64,000 nt of DNA from contig NW_019091361.1 of assembly GCF_001949145.1 (NCBI RefSeq), forward strand, positions 294,255 through 358,254. Direction: 5' to 3'. Below the pieces are notes generated by a model, which made no database searches, was not told the DNA's origin, and was given only the letters and a program-made list of their open reading frames with translations. This document shows positions 25,789 through 37,840 of this stretch, piece by piece. Made by a program: the position numbers and the translations under genes. The DNA is from Acanthaster planci. Taxonomy: Eukaryota > Echinodermata > Asteroidea > Valvatida > Acanthasteridae. Position 1 is the stretch's first letter; each line of letters opens with the position of its first letter.

Positions 25789-25900
25789 CTGCCTAACGAA
25801 GGCCGCCTGGTAGAGAAGGAAGGACGGTGAAAAACTGCCAAAAATATCCACAACAATAAACAAACCCATTCGCCATCTTGTCTGCAGAATTTATTTTGTC
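25789..25900 (-). promoter_or_regulatory. TTBK: Probable TTBK start site and non-coding first exon
   Basis: On the minus strand CAAGATGGCGAATGGG (25880-25865) matches the YY1 start-site element AAGATGGCG in its usual orientation. It is followed 75 bases on by a consensus donor CAG|GTGAGT (exon end 25789). The ATG inside the YY1 motif opens only a short frame that stops in the exon, so this is a 5' UTR exon. The next minus-strand exon with a good acceptor and start is TTBK exon 2 at about 10.79 kb. Linking the two is inference. Confidence 0.5.
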
Positions 25901-26308
25901 ACTTTAAAGTCACTGTGCATTGAATGCAATGCACAACGTATACAGCCGGCGGCATTTTACGCAAACTGTAATCAGGAGCGTACCCCAAATCCCCATCAAC
26001 CGGAGTGAATGTACAGCGCCACAGTGACTATTTGTCAAGCCGCCGTATTTCTAACGTGAATCCTTGGAACGGGTTTGTGTGGGATATCACAGTTATAGGA
26101 CGGGACTCCTTCTACGTTCCAATTTTAGTTTAGGTGCCATTTTTATATTCTGGAATATTTAATCTTATAAAGCGTTATTTTTATTTAAAAGTTGTCTACG
26201 AATATCTATAGGCCTGCAGAGATGCCAAGAAATAAGCTAAATCGTGTATGGGGAGACATGGCCCCTACCGCAACCATTTTAATATTTACCGTTCGTTTTA
26301 ATATTTAT

Positions 26309-26340
26309 GACCATAGAGCTGTATACATAACTCTATGGTC
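26309..26340. repeat. Perfect 10-bp hairpin
   Basis: GACCATAGAG and CTCTATGGTC flank a 12-base loop. It lies between the presumed TTBK start site and the plus-strand frame at 26.56 kb. Function unknown; possibly a MITE core. Confidence 0.6.
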
Positions 26341-26564
26341 AGTTCCCAAAACCTTTAAAATTTACAATGAGGAGAACACTACTACTAGTCAGTGGAGTAA
26401 CTTTTAAGGGGGCACTGATAAACTGCCTCTGCATACTGTTTGTAAGTGTGACGTCACACCACTCCTACTGCACATGCACTGCACATAGAATTACATGCAT
26501 TGATTGCCGTTTATGGAGCCATGGAAGCGGAAGCTAACGCGCAACTAAAGCGATCGTTCATGCA

Positions 26565-26753
26565 ATGGAGGCCTGCAAATTGTGGCGCGCCCGCCTTTGT
26601 GACGAACTCAATTACGAACTGGATAAAGAATCAACAGAGATTATTCACAGATTTCAAGTGGGGAGGGACACCCGGGGGCCTGGGCATCTGCTTGGGGACG
26701 TCCCTCCCCCCCGCGTCCCCGCCCCTGTAGTTACACCACAGCAAACAGTCTAA
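26565..26753 (+). CDS. Unrecognised short reading frame, possible first exon
   Basis: An ATG-started frame of 62 codons beginning MEACKLWRARLCDEL. The first 31 residues (to about 26657) have a protein-like charged composition; after that it becomes G/C-rich and proline-rich. A possible donor (CAAG|GTGGGG-like) lies at the change. It is divergent from the presumed TTBK start site 0.7 kb away. No family is recognised and no downstream exon was found, so it may be chance. Confidence 0.2.
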   Translation: MEACKLWRARLCDELNYELDKESTEIIHRFQVGRDTRGPGHLLGDVPPPRVPAPVVTPQQTV

Positions 26754-26778
26754 GTATTGCGAATAATATTGAACACTG

Positions 26779-27297
26779 ATGTGCTTCTGTACGAAAGGTG
26801 ATGTCTTCAGGTGGTCGATATACCTAAAGAAGTCCGGTGCAAACTCGGCTATTGTTCCTCAGTACTCTTTGTTTTGGAAAGCTCTATATATTAGACGGTC
26901 CCAAATACATTTTAGCGTTGCTGTTTTCTATAATTTTGAATCTGCCACGTTAAACATTTTGATCATAGGTTTATCAGGAATAAGAACACAATGCTCTTAT
27001 TTCTCCATTGGTTATGTTATACTATACCACTTTAATTTCAGGAAAGGGGCCGAAAAGGACCGTGTTAGTGTTCAGAGGCGTGGGCGTAAATTGTTCAAAG
27101 TTAAACGCGGGAATGGGTTAATCGTCCACTTTAGTCACGTGGTGAGGATTTTGAAGAATGTTTCGGACTTCCTAACAACCACTGAAGTCTGTTCAATACA
27201 CTCAAAAAGGGGCAACTACAAACAAGCCATAATTTTATATTTCGGTCTGATGCAAGATTCTGTAGACATTACAGACATACATCAGTATCATGCATGA
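26779..27297 (+). other. Unrecognised 172-codon ATG frame
   Basis: The longest complete frame starting with ATG in this stretch. The product has no signal peptide, repeats or motif I recognise; the second half is basic (KGAEKDRVSVQRRGRKLFK). Its codons look like ordinary local A+T-rich DNA. Probably spurious, but long enough to record. Confidence 0.15.
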
Positions 27298-27485
27298 ACG
27301 TCCCCACCTCCGCAGTGTCATATGGTGTCAGCACCCCCCCCATCAAATTTCCATGACCTGGCAAGTCATCACCCCACAGTTCCACATCCCCAATTTCCAG
27401 CACAAATTTACTACACTACTGTTCGGAAGGAACGCCCTGCTGGGGTTGTTCATCAACTTTTTCTGTCACTAGATTTGAATTAGTG

Positions 27486-27570
27486 GAGGGAGTGGTTCAA
27501 ATGGTAGAGCACTTACATGTACTTTGCATGAGCGACTGGGGCGGAATTGATGCCCGGTTCATCCAGGAAA
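27486..27570 (+). mobile_element. tRNA-like SINE head (relic)
   Basis: GTGGTTCAAATGGTAGAGCA fits a pol III A box. About 35 bases later GGGCGGAATTGATGCCC can fold as a T arm with a degenerate B box. The order resembles a tRNA-Ala-type sequence, but the arms do not pair well enough for a working tRNA. Confidence 0.4.
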
Positions 27571-28106
27571 TTTTCCAAAATAAATCATATTACTTTGAAG
27601 TAAAAGAGAGGACACCATTTATTAAGAAATCATAGCATTATTTACAGATCATAACAAGTTAGATATGTAAACTAAGCTCGATTGGCGATTATTTCAAGTA
27701 AAGTCTCCTTTTTTCTCCCAAAGATTCAGAAGATTAACGGCAAGCATGTCAAAAAGGATTAACTAAGACGTAGAGCCTTCGCTACCAGAAGGAACCCTAA
27801 AAAAGAAAAGAATTTTTTCCCAGCTTTTAAAGCTGTTCAAGTTCAAGGCTTTCAACGCGAAATGAGTGTTCAGCGAGGTCAGTCCTGGTTACATGGGATA
27901 TTATTTTACAGACCGTTACCGGTTTTTGTGGTGTTGTGTGCGTGGGGTAATAACTTTTTAGGTGTGATGTATGAAGACAAGCCATGTGAAAAAATCATTT
28001 ATACGGCTGATCTGCAAATAGCCAATTTTTTTATATAAATAGACGGGTACCCTTGTTAGCATAGGGGGATACTCACATACAAATGTTCGAAGAAACCAGA
28101 CATTAC

Positions 28107-28206
28107 CGTTCAACATGCGTCTGGTAGTTGAAGTTTTCCCTTGTTGATGCATCCAGCTTTGTAGAGGGGTCTGTCTAAACATGTGCAGTGCACAGCGCCG
28201 GGCCAT
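28107..28206 (-). CDS. Possible first exon of a divergent gene with a mitochondrial-type leader
   Basis: ATG at 28206 in a good context (TCACCATGG), then 33 codons: MARRCALHMFRQTPLQSWM, followed by more R/T/Q/S residues. The stretch is basic and lacks acidic residues, as mitochondrial presequences do. A donor G|GTAATG follows at 28106. It starts 163 bp from the TRMT112 start in the opposite direction, suggesting a shared promoter. No downstream exon was found between 26 and 28 kb. In human, TRMT112 is head to head with PRDX5, a peroxiredoxin with a mitochondrial leader; identity here is unproven. Confidence 0.3.
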
Positions 28207-28369
28207 GGTGAGAGATTACGTCGAACGTACACGTACATGTACATGTACGTGTATGTACCGTCACTAAGCTCAGCCAGTACTGTACATGTACATGTACTTC
28301 TGTAGTGTTATTTGCTTCACTGTGATTGATCCAATTTCATAATTGATGCGGTTGTCACTTATCAGAAGG
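28207..28369. promoter_or_regulatory. TRMT112: Presumed TRMT112 promoter, possibly bidirectional
   Basis: The 163 bp between two divergent start codons hold two palindromic TACATG blocks (28230-28260 and 28280-28298) but no TATA box. This is the last dense TACATG cluster before the repeat becomes rare. Confidence 0.35.
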
Positions 28370-31300
28370 ATGAAGCTCCTGACACATAACATGCTGACCT
28401 CTCACGTGAAAGGAGTGAAGAATGGATACCCTTTAAAAATTGAGGTAGGCTGAACCATGGAACCATGGCTGAACAACGTGAACAAGGGGCGTTCATTACC
28501 ATTCCATAGCATTAGCACCCTCTCTAGGCATCTTCCTATAACTATGAGGAAAACAAAGTTCCCTTTTTCAAACTAACTAACATTCAGACCTTGAGGATCT
28601 ATTCCTTAATCCTAGTAGCTCTAGTTTAGGTAAATTTTGACAATATTTAAGCAAGAAAACCAGAATTTTTTATCTGAGTTCGTCGAAAGATGACCGCATC
28701 ACGCCATTTTGTTTCACGTCTTGTTATCTGACCCAGCCATTGTGGATATACTGAATTTCATAAAAGAAACGGCACAATTGCAGAATACCCTGCCACTCAC
28801 CTTACCCACCTCGTAGCCATGGATACGCAGATATGGAGTCATGCTTCCACCCACAAGGCCCACTTTGTATCCGCGTAGCCGCTCCCCAGGACCCACATTG
28901 GACTTAGAAAATTCCTCAGCCATTCTCATTCACTTTGCATTGCAGTGCTTCATTCTCAAGAATGACTTCAATGCTGTACACAACACGTACCTTGACGCAG
29001 CAAGGATAACCCGAAGTCGAACAACCTCCACTTGACTACGTAGCCATGGATTGTTAGGGGGTGATTTCGCGTGGCGGGGTATTCTGCAATTACTCCAAAG
29101 AAACTTAAATAGTTTCAGGTCAAGGAACCAGATTCGTCTTCCTTCACAGCTCTTTGTCGCATCATTTACGCTGCCGTTTTACCCCATAATATCCCTTAAA
29201 AGCCAAAGCCTTCCCTCTTCACTTTCTGATGTGAAAGAGGACATCACTGCCAACTTATTTAGGTGGGTTTTTCCAAAAAGGTAGACTTTGTTTCCTTATA
29301 GGAACAGGGTGCTAATGGTAATGAATGCCCCTTTTTCCCACCATCTTGACTTATAAATCCCTTGACGATCCGCACACATCTGCATCAGTGTGGTTCCCTG
29401 ACCACAGATTTCCCTGACGTGTCTATGCATCATCTTAACAAGAGTAGTCAGAATTATTGGATCTGGTATCCACAGCAACATAAACGCTTGTTACGCTGCA
29501 CCTGTTTTGTCACGTGATGTACGGCCACAGGTGTGTGCGGATCGTTGAGGGATTTATAGGTCAGGATGGTAGGAAAAAAGCTCATTTTGGGCCAATAATG
29601 TAGGTTTCACTCTACGTTAGTAATATTAGGGACTGTAGGGTCTATTAACGTTTGTCCAAATAAATTTGAACTCAACAAATTGCCGCTTTTAACATTTGGA
29701 CATGGATGGCAATAGTTGGGTCCAAGTACCTTCCATAGACTTTTGTTTATCAATTCATTTCACTCAAAATACATGTAACTTGTATCCTCGAATCAAAATC
29801 CTCCATATTTGCCTCTAAAATGGTCCTCAAACTGTCTAATGCACCCGGCGTAGGATTAACATTAAGTAAGAATCAGAGATTCCAAAAACATGCCGTGTCT
29901 GACTGATTCCCGAGCGCGGCAATGTCCGCGGTGCTCATCGGCGTGCTTGTGCCGACACGGCATGCTTTTTGTGAATGGCCTGCTGGGCCGGCGTGCAGTG
30001 ACGTCATCTCAAGGACATAAACACACAGTTTAAATCAAAAGGTGACAAGGTGGTGGATGAACAAGGTGGCAACTTTGAGCTTGACAACTAGCGTTTCCAA
30101 TTTGGGAAATTTTTCTTCCCAAATGTGGGTAAACCTTACAATCATTATTGGAATCTCCGATTCTCACTTAATGTTAATCTGAAGCCAAAAAATAACACCA
30201 AAAATCCCCCTGGCACTGCCTACTGTACTACTGGTCAAGTCAAAGGCCTATTAGTTTGAGGCCTAGACCTAGTATAACACCTGACATTTACAAATTGGAT
30301 GAAATGTACATCAATGAAAGCTTTTAATGAGAAAGACATTGGATAAAAAGTAAATCAAAATAACGTTTCATTTATAAGTTACAACACTTCAAAGTTGCGA
30401 ATTTTCAAAACTGTCCTACTGCCATTTTTGAAACAGCGAAAGTTAGTAGACCTAATTCCTAGTTCAAATAGTTTCCAATTCAAATCAATTACAATAAAGT
30501 GACTTTTAATCAGATAAAGAGTTTCATAAATTTTATAGAAAATGAAATAGCCTGTTTATATCTGTCGAAATCCGACCGTTTTCACTCCACACACATACAT
30601 GTACAACACTGAACTTCTCAACAAATCCTGTCATTCAAATACACATGCCTAGATTTTGCTGGCACATTAACTCCATGGATGAACATGGTCCTCCAAGGAC
30701 GTATGCATGAGTGACCTATATGTGGTCGAAACACAAGACATGTTGACCATGAAACAGTCGTTGGTATGTGTCGTGATCAATACGTCTTGTGCCCCGACCA
30801 CGTATAGGACACTCGTGCGTGCGTCCTTGGAGGACCATGTTCGTCTATAGAGTTAAAGAGTTAATGTGCCAGCGAAATCTAGGCACGCGTACATTGTATT
30901 TGAGTGACTGGAGGCTTTGAGAAGTTCCTAAGTGTTGTGCATGTGTCGAGTGAAAACCGTCGGATTTGCAAGTCCAAAATAACACTGAAGCCCAAACAGT
31001 TTGCCTTTAATTTGTAAGGAAGCCAGTAGGTGGTGTTTAAGGTATTTTGGGTGACTGTTTGGAATTTGGGTGGACCGTTTTCACTTTACTGTAATGTTGC
31101 GGAGCATTAGTATGACCGATCCAATACAAAATTCAAACAAAAGGAGCACTAACGCTAAACTCAGTGGAGCCAATTCGTGTCATTTGGACATTGAGGACAC
31201 TACTCCAAGAACTGTGAGGCAGTACATATTACTGGCTGTCATTTGGTTTCCTCTATTTTCCAGGTGGAAAACATGAATATAACTGAAGTTGAGTTCAACC

Positions 31301-32955
31301 CAGAATTTATATCCAGAATGATTCCACGGTTGGAATGGAAGGCTCTTTATGAAGCTGCTCAGATGGTAAATACTTGTAAACAACATGTGTGAAGCAGTTT
31401 TGAGAGAAGACAGGCTGAATGAAGATAGTAATAACTTCAGAATTTACCTTGTCATCAAAAAGAAAATTCTTGCATCAACTACCCCTTTCTAAAGACTTTG
31501 AAAATGTACTTTATAAATCTGAATTTAAGTGAGCTGCTAAACAGTGTTTTCAGATCTCTTATCCCCTTACACTTTTATTGTCTCAGAGACAAGTTAAATC
31601 CAGAAACATTTAGAAGTGGGGAGGGGACTTGCTTGGGCGAAAATTTGAGATGGTTGTCTTATCTGCTTGTTTTTGTAAATTCTAATAATCCAACAAACTC
31701 AGCTTTTCTGAAGGATACAGACCTTAGTCTATTTTTTGCACTAAGTAGTCATGTTTAAATTAATTATTTACTGAAAACATTCATCCAAGTCAGTAGTTTG
31801 GGGGCACACGCACATTGCAAGCTGCTTAAAAGTTAGTTGAAATATGCCCTTGAACACTGCATGTCTTTATATACATATACCAGTATGTTAGGAACTTCTC
31901 CAAACGGCCTTTTGAAGTAATTTGTTGGCTCTCCAAGTTTAGAAAACACCAATCTTCCTCTTCTGTATTGTCAGAACTCTTTTGGTAAGTTAACTCAAAA
32001 TTTCTAAACTGGGCAATTTTGGCCAAATTGCTACATTGGTATATCACCACCTGTACTAAGCAAATGAGTATCCCAGGTCAGTTTATTAACAATGCATGAA
32101 ACAACTTGTGCATACTTTGTTACATGGATTCCTGTGAGGAAACTATCAAAGCGCCCTCTGTTGGTCCCAAGTGACAGTGTTTTCAACTTTTAATGAAAAA
32201 GAGTTGGCATGACGAGGCAAATGTTCTAACAATTGCTCCCCTCAGCTGGATGTGGTGGGCGACCTGCCAGCAGAACCAGTTGCAGACTATGAAACAAATG
32301 AAGAATTCCTCAGAGCTGCTCACAGAGTCATGTTGGAGGTAAAACATTGATAAGTACCTTCAAGAGTCAAGTAAAATATTATGATTGGCTAGGAACCAGT
32401 GTTGCATTCCAGATAGGAACCAGTGTTGTGTTCCAGACCTACATGTTCAAGTACATTATACATTTTTGTATGTGCTGGTCATGCTGGTATGTACATGTGT
32501 ATTGCAAGTCTTTTACAAGTTAGGATGACCAACAACTAAGGAGTGACATATTTATAATCCTTGTTAATAACTTATTAATGAGTTTGATTTAATACACATT
32601 TTTACTGCTGGCCAACATGTAATTCAATTTTTTGGCGGAGTCATGTCTTTGGTCATAATACAACCCTCAATCTTATCTTCTGAAATCTAAGACCAGGCCT
32701 TCACTGATTTTGATCAATGGAGGCCTGGCATCCCCGACATTACATGTGGTTTTAGAATGAGGATGGTTTCTGTGCTTTTTTGATCACAAATTGAAGTCGC
32801 GGGTTTATGCATGGGCTTGGCATGGGCTATTCTTGTTTTTCTCTGTATAACAGGTGGAAGTACTTGATGGATTCTTAGTGTGTCCAGAGTCAGGCCGTAA
32901 ATTCCCCATCAAGAACGGCATCCCCAACATGTTACTTAATGAAGATGAAGTCTGA
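28370..32955 (+). CDS. TRMT112: Multifunctional methyltransferase subunit TRM112
   Basis: A small obligate activator of several methyltransferases (in human BUD23, METTL5, ALKBH8, TRMT11, N6AMT1 and THUMPD proteins), acting on rRNA, tRNA and the translation factor eRF1. Four exons: 28370-28444, 31264-31365, 32246-32338 and 32854-32955 (TGA at 32953). All introns are phase 0 with GT/AG borders. The product has 123 residues against 125 in human. It starts [16 protein letters not shown] and contains [33 protein letters not shown] and [17 protein letters not shown], all strong family signatures. A single Cys remains in CPESGR, as in animals that have lost the yeast zinc site. The first intron (2.8 kb) is loaded with foldback elements. 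Confidence 0.97.
28801..28929 (-). CDS. Possible exon antisense to TRMT112 intron 1, weakly hydratase-like
   Basis: A 43-codon frame from ATG at 28929 (or 28923, better context) to a consensus donor AAG|GTGAGT at 28801. It contains [15 protein letters not shown], which recalls the G-x-K-V-G-L segment of the 2-keto-4-pentenoate hydratase/FAA-hydrolase family. A second minus-strand donor CAAG|GTACGT at 28991 could end an upstream 5' exon. No later exons were found, so it may be a lone exon, a relic or chance. Confidence 0.3.
29332..29579. mobile_element. Foldback element 1 in TRMT112 intron 1
   Basis: Arms of about 48 bases at 29332-29379 and 29531-29579 are inverse copies with few mismatches (CTTATAAATCCCTTGACGAT pairs with ATCGTTGAGGGATTTATAGG). 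They enclose a 150-bp loop. No coding capacity, so a MITE-type element. Confidence 0.75.
29852..30179. mobile_element. MITE in TRMT112 intron 1, with 32-bp inverted ends and an internal CRE
   Basis: The left end GATTAACATTAAGTAAGAAT.. is the inverse of the right end ..ATTCTCACTTAATGTTAATC over about 32 bases. The interior is more G+C rich than its surroundings, has a second stem (CATGCCGTGTC / GACACGGCATG) and carries a perfect TGACGTCA at 29999-30006. No clear target duplication. Confidence 0.8.
30568..30967. mobile_element. 400-bp near-complete inverted repeat in TRMT112 intron 1
   Basis: AAATCCGACCGTTTTCACTC at 30568 pairs with GAGTGAAAACCGTCGGATTT ending at 30967. Pairing continues inward through GAACTTCTC/GAGAAGTTC, GGCACATTAACTC/GAGTTAATGTGCC and ATGGTCCTCCAAGGACG/CGTCCTTGGAGGACCAT, almost to the centre near 30765. 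The arms are about 190 bases. In the TRMT112 transcript this would form a long double-stranded hairpin. Confidence 0.85.
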
Positions 32956-33500
32956 CATAGTGAGAAGGGATGAAATCTCTAGAAACATGTTCCATCTTGA
33001 TCAGTGTCACTTGATGGTGTCAACATGCACAGCATGTCCGTGAGGAAAGCCTCCCATCAATTTTGAAAAAGAAGAAAGGAATTTTGTGTGGCAACTCTCG
33101 TTGATGCTACTTTGACAAAGACTCTATTGCAAGGTGCACGTTGGAGGTTGGATTGTAAGATATGCAGTTATGACTCAATGTGTGTATATGCAGATATAAA
33201 GTCAGATGTACAGGGGTTATTTCATGAAAAACAATGGCCCAGTGTAATTTAATTCACCATTCATAACACTGCATCATATGATGGTTGCTTTAATTTATTT
33301 CAAGAAACTTACAATGGGCTAAAGGCATCATAACTTTCCTAGTAAGTTGTAGCAACACGTCATAAGTTCAGATGGACCTTTTAATTGTAGAATTGTCTTT
33401 TCAGAGCCATTTGTACAACATAAAATTCAAAGGAACAGGACTACACCATCAATTATGTATTGAACATGTCACTTGCCAGGGAAATCAAATTACAGTTGTA

Positions 33501-33506
33501 AATAAA
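33501..33506 (+). terminator. TRMT112: Probable TRMT112 polyadenylation signal
   Basis: AATAAA 545 bases after the TRMT112 stop codon, in A+T-rich DNA. I saw no nearer canonical signal. Confidence 0.45.
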
Positions 33507-33539
33507 ATGAATCAGATTCTGTTCCTTAATTTTTTTGGC

Positions 33540-36500
33540 CATTTGTTGCCACCTGTTGTTTACAAAGTACACAAACTCATCATATTGCATGTACATGTAT
33601 TTGCATAAAATTAGATACATTACATATACAGCATGTTTAGTGAGGTCCGTTTTGTGAGCATTGTAGGCCTCATTGATAAACTCGAGGAAAGACTATGGGG
33701 GTTGACCCTCCCCCGAGTTTTAGGCATTTAATTTTTTATTTTAATCTCGGGAGGTAATTTTACAAATAATAAACGTCTTATAATATGCTTCAGTCTCCAC
33801 CGCGACCTCCCATGTATAAAAGTAGATAGCGCAGTTGATAGTTATCAAGACTCCTGGTTATGGACGGAGCGGTCCCCTACAAAGTGCAAACACTTGTATA
33901 AAGGAAGTACAAGATGATTTATAAGGGCTATTAAGGAGCTATTCTAGTGGCAGGGACTAGGTGCGCCATCATTACAATTTTTAATACAAAGTCCGTCTAC
34001 CACAACAACCGTAAACCTTACAGAACCACTGCTTTGAGGCAATAGCCGTAAGATACCATGGCGTAGCCAAGGGGAGAGGCACCTGCCTGGAATTCTTTAA
34101 CCCCAATCCCCCCTCCTCAGAACCTTGCTACGTAGCGGGGCGGGGGCGCAACTACCCCTCCCCTCTGCGGGAACTCTTGTTCCCCTACCCCCCCCCAAGA
34201 TCCTGACTGCGTCATTGGTAAGGTACATAGTTGTGACTATTGCGGATCCGATTGTGCAGTATTCTACTCTTAAGCATGGCTCCTATCCTCGTCCATTTGT
34301 CCACACCCATTCGGACCACATCCACCACACACAAACCCCGTCTTCACCTACATATCAAGGGTAAGCAGATAACATAAACTTGTCACAGATGTACTGTTTG
34401 TTTCTTTTCGTGTTGTTATTAGTAGACGTTGAACCTACAGAGCATTTTCATTCTCGTAGTGTATATCACATGTGCATCACGTATAGGCTGTTTAGAACTC
34501 AGCTACTTGCGGTTTTGGTTTACAAATGCTATAAACTAAACTCAAGAAATATTCTTCACTTTGCCCTTGTTCCGGAATAAAGAAATGAAAAAGGACTCCT
34601 ATTTTTATAGAGGTGTTTACCTGGCCAAGAAGTCTTCAAAACGTATTGGATGAATGAATAAACCGTGTAGATTTTACCATTTTTAAAGATAACGTTTATG
34701 AGATTCTTTCGAATTTCTCTGTGACGCGTGCTTGAGAGATTGTAAACGGAGTGGAGCTTAATTTTTCAAAATTTGATTTAAACCTTGGCGTAGAAAAACA
34801 GTGTTTAATTATCAAGTGTGAACAACGTTTTTTCCAAAAGCTTTTCGCTGTTCACATGCTTTAAAATGTAAATGTATCGATTATGAGTCATTACCAGTGG
34901 TGAACCCTCGTGCCGGAAATTGGGAGATTGATGGATGGGGATTTGTTGGGGAGGATGGCTTGCCCGGCTATGGAAATGTGACACCATATGACACTATATA
35001 GGGGGCGATGTCCATGATGCCGATGTTCGTCTTTAATGTGTATTACATTACTGCAGAATCTTACACCAGAACGGCATATCTATGGGTTTTAAATTTGTTC
35101 CCTTTTGAGTGGTATTTGATGTATTTTGGTCGTTGGGAAGTCCGACATTTTTTTCACGATCCGCTTTAATGTATTGCTCACCTCGAAAAATTGCGGGATG
35201 ATTCAGTAACGCCCCCCCCAAAAAAGGGGGGGAATATACAACCCCACCCCTACCCCTGGATTTACGCCCATACATTTAACTCATGGGGTGCCTTCTGAAC
35301 AGTGAAACAAGCAGAGGTTAAAGTTTACCTGCAGTTACAGGATTGCATTGTACTTTTTCCAAAATCAAATGCTTTTGGCGGTGTCCTCGTGTTTAGAAAG
35401 ATCTAATGTCTTGTTAACTCGTCAGAGATAATTTTGTTGATAACCTTGACGAAATCAAATCCCGATCAGCAGTCGCGCAGGTAAGGGGTGTGGAGTGGTA
35501 GAGTGCAGTGGACGGAAGGATTGAAGAGCAAATTCGAGATGCTGATAAGTAAATGATACGGGCAAATGGATTATAAATGAATCCAGAACACTAAAATTAA
35601 ATACGAAACCCGAAGCTGGGATTATGAAAAAATTCTCAAATAAACTTTTATCCTTAATTGTCTTTATAGCCTAGTTTTGTTACTTATCCTAAAAGGTACA
35701 AAAAATTTTGTCACGGGAAAACGGAACCCTTTCTACATCCATTATGGCCTGACATTTTAGGGAAATACACTTTCACGGTACTTGAACACTGCACCTACTT
35801 GTCTATCTTTACCTTAGCTGTTTACATCAACCAGTCTTATAAAGAAACTGATAGCAATATCAATATTTTTTGTCCATTCATATTTAGGTAAGTGCTGACT
35901 CTAACTTGGAAGTAGTGATCGTTGTTTGTTTGCAATTTTTTCCTGCCACATTGAGCGCTTTTAAGTTGGATCGAGCTATTCAACATTCATGTGAAACGAA
36001 AAGTTCACAGGGAAACTGAAGTTAAACGTTCTTCATCATATAAAAAAAATTCCAATATCCTGTGGGCATTCCCACTACCCTGGAAATACGAGGCCGCGAC
36101 AAACCACAATTCAAATCGTTTTCTGGCACGTGGATGCCATATCTGTGTTCATATTACTCTGTGAATTGGGTTCCTACAACAGGCGCCAGCGCATTTCTAA
36201 CAAAGATGCCAATGGATTGACGGGGGGGGGGAGCGTTGTTGACGAAGGAACACAACTCAATCTTACCAGTTTTTATACATAAGCATAGATCTACCGATTA
36301 GAAAGACATTCCAAATAAATTCAACTGTTCGGTTGATCTTGATCGTTTATGTTACGTAATTTACCACACCATCATTACCACCCCTTCCTCAAAAACGAAA
36401 GGAACGCAAATATTGATATGAAGGAAATGTTAGGTTAGGTAGGTAGCCTAACAGTACCGTGGGGAAAACAAACTCTCACTTCTTTGGATGCAGGGTATTT

Positions 36501-37840
36501 TCTCAACACGAAGCCTTTCTGGTAATTTTCATATTAGATTTGTCAGATTTGTTTATCTTGCTGGAATAGGACTTTGGGGTGTACACATTTCCTCCGACGG
36601 TGAAATAAGATCAAAACAATCACTTGCAGTAGGATTTCATACCCTGATAAAAAATTTCAGTGTCACTCTATGTTAAAACTTTAATATGTAGACATTAGTT
36701 ACAAAAAGCACCTTTGGCCAACGTGATGCAGGCATATTACACCATCACAAACAGTAATTGAGATGGAACGAAAATGGCCTCTCAAGTCTTTGAAAAGGCT
36801 ACATAAAAGCAAGCAAACAAATATCTCTACAGTCCCCTACCCTTGTCTTGTTAACGATAGGTCTCCTTCGAAATCATTAAATCATATTACACATTACATA
36901 TTCAGCCACCTATAATGCTTATTTTGCAGCAAGGAGCCATGCTGTTGCTTACGGGCCGAGGGTCGCTTTTACCTATTCATGACTATTCATTTTGTCAGGA
37001 AAAAAATGAAGAAACTTCTCTATCCAAGGTGTCCAGTACTTCTATATATAGACACACATACTTCCTTTTTAAAATCCCATTTCTGAGGAGGATGTTAACA
37101 AGAGGGAATGTAGCACTTTCTCTTTTCATTTCCAATATATACCACCTGTCGATGTCGGAAATACAAACCACTCCCCAATTTAAGCATAGCCACATCCGCT
37201 AAAGCTTTGCTCCACTTTCTACATTTAGAAGAATGTGGGTTTTTTACATATACCTTGCGGTATGTTAAAACTGGAGAACCCCTGCAATAGAAACGAATGG
37301 CTGTTTTGTTTTCGTAGCCCATCATCATCATGGCCGTCTACGCAACCCGACTTTCACGGAGTTCATACGTTGTAGGCATATGCAAATGCTTGGCTGCTCA
37401 TGCATAACCAAACGCCGTCAACAAGGCAGAAGCGTATTTTAAGTTAATTAACCTAAGAAAGTTGGGAGCTCACTCTTGCTGACATTAACGATCAGATTAG
37501 GAACGATATTTTGAAGCAGTTAACAAAGATTTCAGAATCATTTTTGTCCACTTCTTCATTATTCTGGGATTTCTTTTGTTTGATGGCTCAGTTTAAAAGA
37601 CATTCACCAACAGTAGGAATGAATCAGCATTGCAAAATTATTCAGGCCTAAAGCACTAAAGTAAGAACCTCGCCAACAGTAAGTACTCATTTGTTAGGTT
37701 ATTAAGGAAGTCCCGGGTTCCAATCTAAATGAGATAGTCTGACGTACTCTCAAATTGAGAGACAAGCCATATATAGCCCATAACTATTGGGAATGATTTT
37801 CATCAGTATTGTTCTACTGGTTACAAATTGTATGCAAGAC
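33540..37840. other. Intergenic region, nothing recognised
   Basis: About 4.3 kb between the TRMT112 3' end and the stop codon of bZIP gene A. Only short frames without recognisable motifs. There are several C/G homopolymer runs (34150-34195, 35210-35230, 36222-36231) like those inside degraded transposons here. The 3' UTR of gene A should lie at its right edge. Confidence 0.5.

Noticed and set aside
27486-27570. Functional tRNA gene
   Set aside because: The A box is good but the anticodon, acceptor and T arms do not pair properly; a SINE relic fits better.
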